Below, one piece after another: positions 59,037-64,000 of a stretch of 64,000 nucleotides of DNA. Made by a program: the position numbers and the translations under genes. The stretch lies in the NCBI RefSeq assembly GCF_964355755.1, contig NC_092676.1:18768288-18832287 (forward strand). The letters run 5' to 3'. The stretch comes from Antedon mediterranea. Lineage: Eukaryota; Echinodermata; Crinoidea; Comatulida; Antedonidae. Numbering within the stretch: the first letter of the stretch is position 1; every line of letters starts with the position of its first letter. Under the pieces are notes generated by a model. That model ran no database searches. It saw only the letters and a program-made list of their open reading frames with translations, and had not been told where the DNA came from.

Positions 59037-62000
59037 ATACAATTGTGTACTAGTATACATCAATAAATTTAATTCTTACACTCTTTTATAGCATTTTCAT
59101 TACATTTTATTTACTGTAATGTACTTTAAGGTTACAGTAATGTACTTAATACAACACAACATGTTGTTTATCACATTTGTGGACTATTTGGAACTGTTGA
59201 GCTGGGGTAGAGGATATGATGCAGTTCCGAGGATGTAGTGTCATAAACGCTTGACTGCAAATTGTTCTAACTATAACTAAACTAACTAACCATTTTACAG
59301 GGTTATCTTTTTTGAGCTGATCTACCATGCATTCTGCTTTTGGGTGGCAATGGGGACAGGAGGGGTGGTGCTAGGGTTCTTTATAGGGAGTCTGATGGGC
59401 ACAACGAACCTAACACTGAAAATATCTAGAAATTGTCATTGATGGTGTTTGAGATTATGCTTTTAACTTACATTAATTATTTTACAGCCTTAGCTTTTGA
59501 GCTGATCGCCGCTGGGCAGGGGATGGGGAATACGTTGGTAAAACACCGGACATAACTCATCACCCTAAAATGCCTATAGCAAATGTATTATTTTATTTCT
59601 CTTTTACAAGATGGTGGTGGGGGGGGGGGGGGGAATAGGGTTCGGTTACCCACCACTTAAAATGTGCCATGGCCATTCATGACAGTTTTCCCACCAGTTT
59701 TAAAGGGTTGACTTTCGGCTGATCTAGTGTTTTTTAAATGGGTGTCTGACAGGCAACACCTCCACCACTAAATTTGTATGGCAATGGTCAATCATTTTTA
59801 CCTACTCCAAACAATTGCAACACATATTTCGTGGAAACTTTAAGGCTTATAGATTTTTCGACCCGTTACAATGTTCCTAATATTAGCCACACCCATCCGA
59901 ATAAACTCGTCAGACGGTCATTTATATACATTAATATGTACACACATAATTGCCATATGCATAGAAATTTAACTTTTTAGTTAGGTTAACCCTTCTCGTC
60001 TTCATCTTAAACAACTAGCAAGCAAGCAATTATACATGATGCCGTATTGGTCTGTCACAGTATGGCTAAATCCTCCCAGGCCAGCTAAGCTTCAACCACT
60101 ATTCATGATTAGGTACGGTAGCAAAACCGATTTACAGAAACATCTATTGATCTCGAAGACAATACTATTTATTTTGTTACATCTGCAATTGCTAATTGTT
60201 AATGTAATAAAAAGTTAATTCTTACCTCTGCTGTTAAAGTTAATTAAAATTACTACCAGTTAAGTAAAATACTTGTCGGACGGGTGTGTATCCGACAAAC
60301 CATTATAGCTCATGGCATATGTATTATTTTCACTTTATAAAAGTAGTTCTACTCGCTTTGTAATTAGTTACAGGAAAGTATTGTACGGGCAATTAGACAA
60401 CGTATTCTGATATTTATCATTGTTTTTATTTGGGTTATTGTTAAAAACAATTATTTTAGTTCCAATGTTGAATAGTCAATGATTTACCAGATAGTTTAGT
60501 CAGGTACATTTTAAACAAACATTTATGTTTCCTGTTTAGGCTGTTTTAACTGTGCTGGTATTAATATTTATTAATATAAATATGTAGGCTATAGGTTTAT
60601 AGTATAAACATCAGTGAAGCCTATTGTAGTATCACTTGATCAAGTAGGCCTACATACAATCATGAACAGGTGTCTCGGAATCAAGACACCATTACATCAA
60701 TGCTAGAAAGCACAACACCAGACATCAACGATTAATTGATTATTCATTGTAATAATGTGTGATAATTCAAAACACCTCACCACCATGCTCTGATGACCCT
60801 TGCAACTCGTTGCCAAATATCATAATGTGAAAATTTGTCATTTTAGTGTCAGTATTTGTTTATCGATTTTTAGTCTTTCTTTTTTTGCTATGTGCCAAAT
60901 TCTATGGTAATTTAATTATGTTATTTGTCATTACTTTATTTTTATATAATTTAAAAAAGTGGGTTATTCTGTAATCATGTTACAATTGTTGTCATTTTTC
61001 TTAGTTGATGTACGTAACAATTTAAATCGAAATTGCAGTAGGCCTACATAGGCCTAAGACAATAATTTTTAGTCGAATAAAGATCGCGAATGCTAAACTT
61101 TGTTCTGTAGGCTCGCTTCTATTGGCTGCAATTTATGGGAAACTCGCGGACCACAAATTATTTTCAAAATTCTCAGACATAGGCCTTCGTCCAACAACGG
61201 TGGGATATCAGCTGAGGTGTATCTTGTACACCTTTCTTTAATCAGCATAAACTAAAATACTACAAAAGATTACAGACAGATTAATTTCAAAGACATTATT
61301 ACTTTGGTCATGGATTAAAGAATAGACTTAATCCATGGTACAACATATGCTAAAAGATAAATAATACAAAGTTCTTACCTATGATGCGACTGTAGTGAAT
61401 ACGTACCGTACAACGTTTAACTTTGAATGTTACGTGTACAGATAAATCTATTTTTCCTTTAACTTAAAGGTCTTTTATCTGATTTGGAATGTAAAACCAC
61501 CGAATTCATCTTATCAAGGATAATCTTTCTGAGACAGGCATGCCTCTAAGTCTGATCCTAATTAATGAAATCTTTATTTGTTTATATTGTTGTTGTCCTA
61601 GACCCACGCTTGGGATACGTGGGGATATTATACATGTATTGTAACTTGATCCAATATCTATAAATGAAAATAAAGGAAGATTGTTCTACATACCACAGTT
61701 GTTTAGGCCTACATAGGGTCAACGTATTCACCAGCCTCTTAAAATGCCAACAATAAAAGTAATAACAGGTATTACCTTTTCCATTTAAAAACTACATATT
61801 ATTTTATTACTATAGCATGCATGGCAATTTGTACTCAAGTTTAACAACTACCCAGTGAGTTCCCATTTATAATATTTGTTAGATATAACCCTGCTATAAT
61901 AATGACTTATGGTAAATACCAGAGAATACTCTTCCTTGGTAAATAAATTCTACGACCATTACGATACAATAGTATTTATTGTCATTTTATTTATTGTCAT

Positions 62001-62745
62001 TTATTTATGTCATTTTATTTATTTCATTTATTGTCATTTTTACAAGAAGGTACAAATGAAAGTTGGTTGGTTGATTTACATTGATATATATATATACAAA
62101 TATATCAAGAAAAAAGAAGAAAATTCAGTGATCTAACAAAGTTGCTATTAAATAAATGAATAGAATAACAAACTAAAGATTGTGGGCAACGTTTGGTGTT
62201 TTGATTCAGAGTGATCAGTCTATCATGGCTATTAAGCTTAAAGAATTTATTTCGAGAGTGATCGGTTTTGTTTTCGATTGTTCTTCCTATCTAATTAGTA
62301 CATTTGGTACCTCCCGTAAGCTGCCACCTTCCGTGGAAATGAATTGATAAAGTAGTACTAATGTCATCTTGGCTAAAACTTGTAACAAAAACTGTTATAA
62401 GCATTTTTAAATTCAAATGCCCACTCTCCACGTACTCTACAAAACTTACTATCATCCATTTTATCAGGCTCTTTACTCCATTGAATATTATAGGTAGACC
62501 TATTATAGGATTTAAAGTACTGTACTGTACTTTATAAGGAAAAGGTATACTATTTGTCGGTGTGTATCCAACCAGTAAAAGTAGTTGAAAGAAAGATAAA
62601 ACCAGCAGCTTTTAATTATTGTTTGAAGGGTTATGCATGGATAGATAGATAGATATATAGGTATAACTTTTATTGCCCTTCTTGTAAAATGTAACAAAAG
62701 GAAATCAAACGAACGAACTACGTATAAAATACAGAACATAATCAT

Positions 62746-62746
<1 letters not shown>

Positions 62747-62782
<36 letters not shown>
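62747..62782. repeat. (CA)n-(TA)n microsatellite
   Basis: About ten CA units followed by eight TA units, directly beside the SINE relic. Confidence 0.9.
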
Positions 62783-62790
62783 ATTTGAAA

Positions 62791-62860
62791 CGTCTCGCCC
62801 CAACCGAGACTTGTACCCGGAACCTTCTGCTCGATATGCAGATGTCCTAACCATTAACCT
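62791..62860 (-). repeat. tRNA-derived SINE or tRNA pseudogene
   Basis: On the minus strand TGGTTAGGACATC is an A box and GGGTACAAGTCTC a diverged B box. Between them CTGCATATCGAGCAG forms an anticodon-arm-like hairpin. The B box departs from GGTTCGANNCC, so a functional tRNA is unlikely. Confidence 0.55.
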
Positions 62861-63217
62861 TCTTTACTTTTGTTATCAATCTATTTACGTTTGTTGTCAT
62901 TTTTTTTTGTCTTGATATCAGTTTCATCTACCTAAGTCAATTTTTCAGAGTATATTCCTTATTGCCAGGGGTTTACGATTGCCAGGACATGAATCACCAT
63001 TTAATAAAATTTGGTACTCATAAATTACGTGCGTAGCGCATATAATGCAATTTTCAAAATTGTCAAATTTATTTTCGATGAAATTAGAGTACGTTTCAGG
63101 CAATTTTAAGCGTTTAAAAAATTGCAATGAGTGCGCAGATTTTTGCACGCGCACTGCACGTTAAACGTTAATACGCACTCTTTGAACCTTTCTTTAATAA
63201 TGTCTTCATATGATACT

Positions 63218-63330
63218 TGTTGGCGAAGCTATGGAAAGCGCAGGGAATGGCTGCAAGAAAAATTACAACTTCTTCCAAATGCACCTACGTGGTTTACGAG
63301 AATATCATAAAACTTTTCCATGACCTAAAA
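63218..63330 (-). pseudogene. Broken duplicate of SLC22 first exon
   Basis: On the minus strand, from an ATG at 63321, reads [17 protein letters not shown], nearly the start of the SLC22 protein encoded at 57825. A deletion then shifts the frame. The remainder ([11 protein letters not shown] in another frame) matches the same exon up to about 63218, where homology ends. No later exon of this copy is seen on the minus strand to 57.9 kb, so it is a truncated paralogue or pseudogene. Confidence 0.8.
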
Positions 63331-63450
63331 CATATTATACAACAACTAAATAAATGCCTGTCATTTGATTAGGCGATTGTGGGTCGCATGCCGTTCAATG
63401 ACGGTACAATTAAACAATCGTGTATAGTACTTTTTTTGTTTTAATTGGGA
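63331..63450. mobile_element. Diverged fragment of the 297 bp hairpin MITE
   Basis: TATTATACAACAACTAAATA and CCTGTCATTTGATTAGGCGA..GTGGGTCGCATG match the left half of the 9194 and 44564 elements at lower identity. The hairpin half is absent. Confidence 0.65.
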
Positions 63451-64000
63451 ACAACACTACAAGAAGTGCAATCTAGGGAGAAAATTGAATTAACCTAGAT
63501 CAAATTCAGTTGCCTGACGACGTTTCGTAATCGTATCGCCGTGATTGTAGCTTAGGCCTAGCCTCGCTAGCCCTATTTGTTTTTGGTTTTTGGACATAAT
63601 TAACAGTTATAGGCGTGTTGTGTGTTATAAAATCAAAATAAACATAATATTTAATATATTATAAAAAAATTATAATGTAAATACGCTATTGCTTTAGGCC
63701 TAATGTGAATCAAATGTAGACGCTACCATTTAAATGCAATCTTCAACGTAAAAAACTTAACAAGGCCATACACATGGCTGCAGTCGCGTGCTCAAGTTAG
63801 TGTAAAAACAATTAGTCAATCGGCCGAATTAACGATTATAGCTTTGATTTTCGCAGAGCTACAAACATTCTTAAACCTTGTTACTGCAGGAGCGTCGCCA
63901 ATCCATGGATCGTAATAATCATCTGGCGTTTAGGTATGCGATGAATAGTTGTCAAAAAGGCAAAGCCTCCAGGTGTTACATCTGTATACATTCTACGTTG
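63451..64000. other. Window end, no confirmed gene
   Basis: Contains a partial AGTCGCGTG element (63758-63806: AACAAGGCCATACACATGGC, TGCAGTCGCGTG) that ends without its tetranucleotide core. The last 110 bp have open minus-strand frames but no recognisable protein. Confidence 0.4.

Larger units (their letters stand above)
58589..63217. other. Intergenic region, repeats only
   Basis: No gene recognised. It contains a foldback at 58813-59036 and loosely repeated blocks around a TTTGAGCTGATC phrase (59310, 59490, 59715). There is a G run at 59611-59633 and a CTCCCGTAAG phrase at 62313. Tandem TTTATTGTCAT repeats lie at 61975-62041, and (CA)n/(TA)n at 62747-62782. Confidence 0.45.

Noticed and set aside
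63890-64000. Possible minus-strand coding exon at the right edge (VTPGGFAFLTTIHRIPKRQM or DDYYDPWIGDAPAVTRFKN)
   Set aside because: Two different frames look equally protein-like, neither matches a family I know, and splice sites are ambiguous. Needs sequence beyond the edge.

Overview
This is a eukaryotic, intron-rich, AT-rich genomic window (about one third G+C by eye). The gene set (dystrophin, a class C receptor, an NTF2-like protein, a Ras-family GTPase, an SLC22 transporter), CR1/L2-type non-LTR retrotransposons, tRNA-derived SINEs and a very frequent palindrome TAGGCCTA suggest a marine invertebrate. I favour an echinoderm, but that is inference. Exon structures were built by hand from reading frame, GT/AG sites and family resemblance; phases agree across every junction given.

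Five protein-coding loci are supported. (1) 2461-4120 (+): the last three coding exons of dystrophin. (2) 25270-28601 (+): a near-complete metabotropic-glutamate-receptor-like GPCR in two coding exons. (3) 29766-32997 (+): a four-exon NTF2-fold protein of 116 aa. (4) 42864-46360 (+): a five-exon RERG-like Ras GTPase of 237 aa with degenerate switch regions. (5) 57825-50391 (-): a complete nine-exon SLC22 (organic cation/anion transporter) gene of 531 aa, whose fifth intron carries a 3.6 kb antisense CR1-like retrotransposon. Three gene fragments accompany the SLC22 gene: a tandemly duplicated aminergic-type GPCR piece just upstream of its start, and a broken copy of its first exon at 63.2 kb.

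Most of the rest is structured repeat DNA. From 6.4 to 8.6 kb there is an array of two alternating palindromes. Two apparently identical 297 bp hairpin MITEs lie at 9.2 and 44.6 kb. At 10 kb one element family is inserted inside another. From 15.9 to 22.5 kb inverted repeats are nested: an outer pair of roughly 450 bp arms encloses a 3.4 kb inverted repeat tipped with short CACAAATGTG satellites, and a separate 1.5 kb inverted repeat. From 34.9 to 38.8 kb a non-coding element with long terminal inverted repeats and TTAA at both ends contains a roughly 190 bp tandem array. Two LINE copies (47.3-49.1 and 51.7-55.4 kb), several LINE and SINE relics, and two further small terminal-inverted-repeat families complete the picture.

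The five genes are unrelated in function (cytoskeletal anchoring, amino-acid sensing, nuclear transport-type fold, small GTPase signalling, solute transport). I see no operon or pathway linking them. The unusual content is the density and nesting of long inverted repeats.
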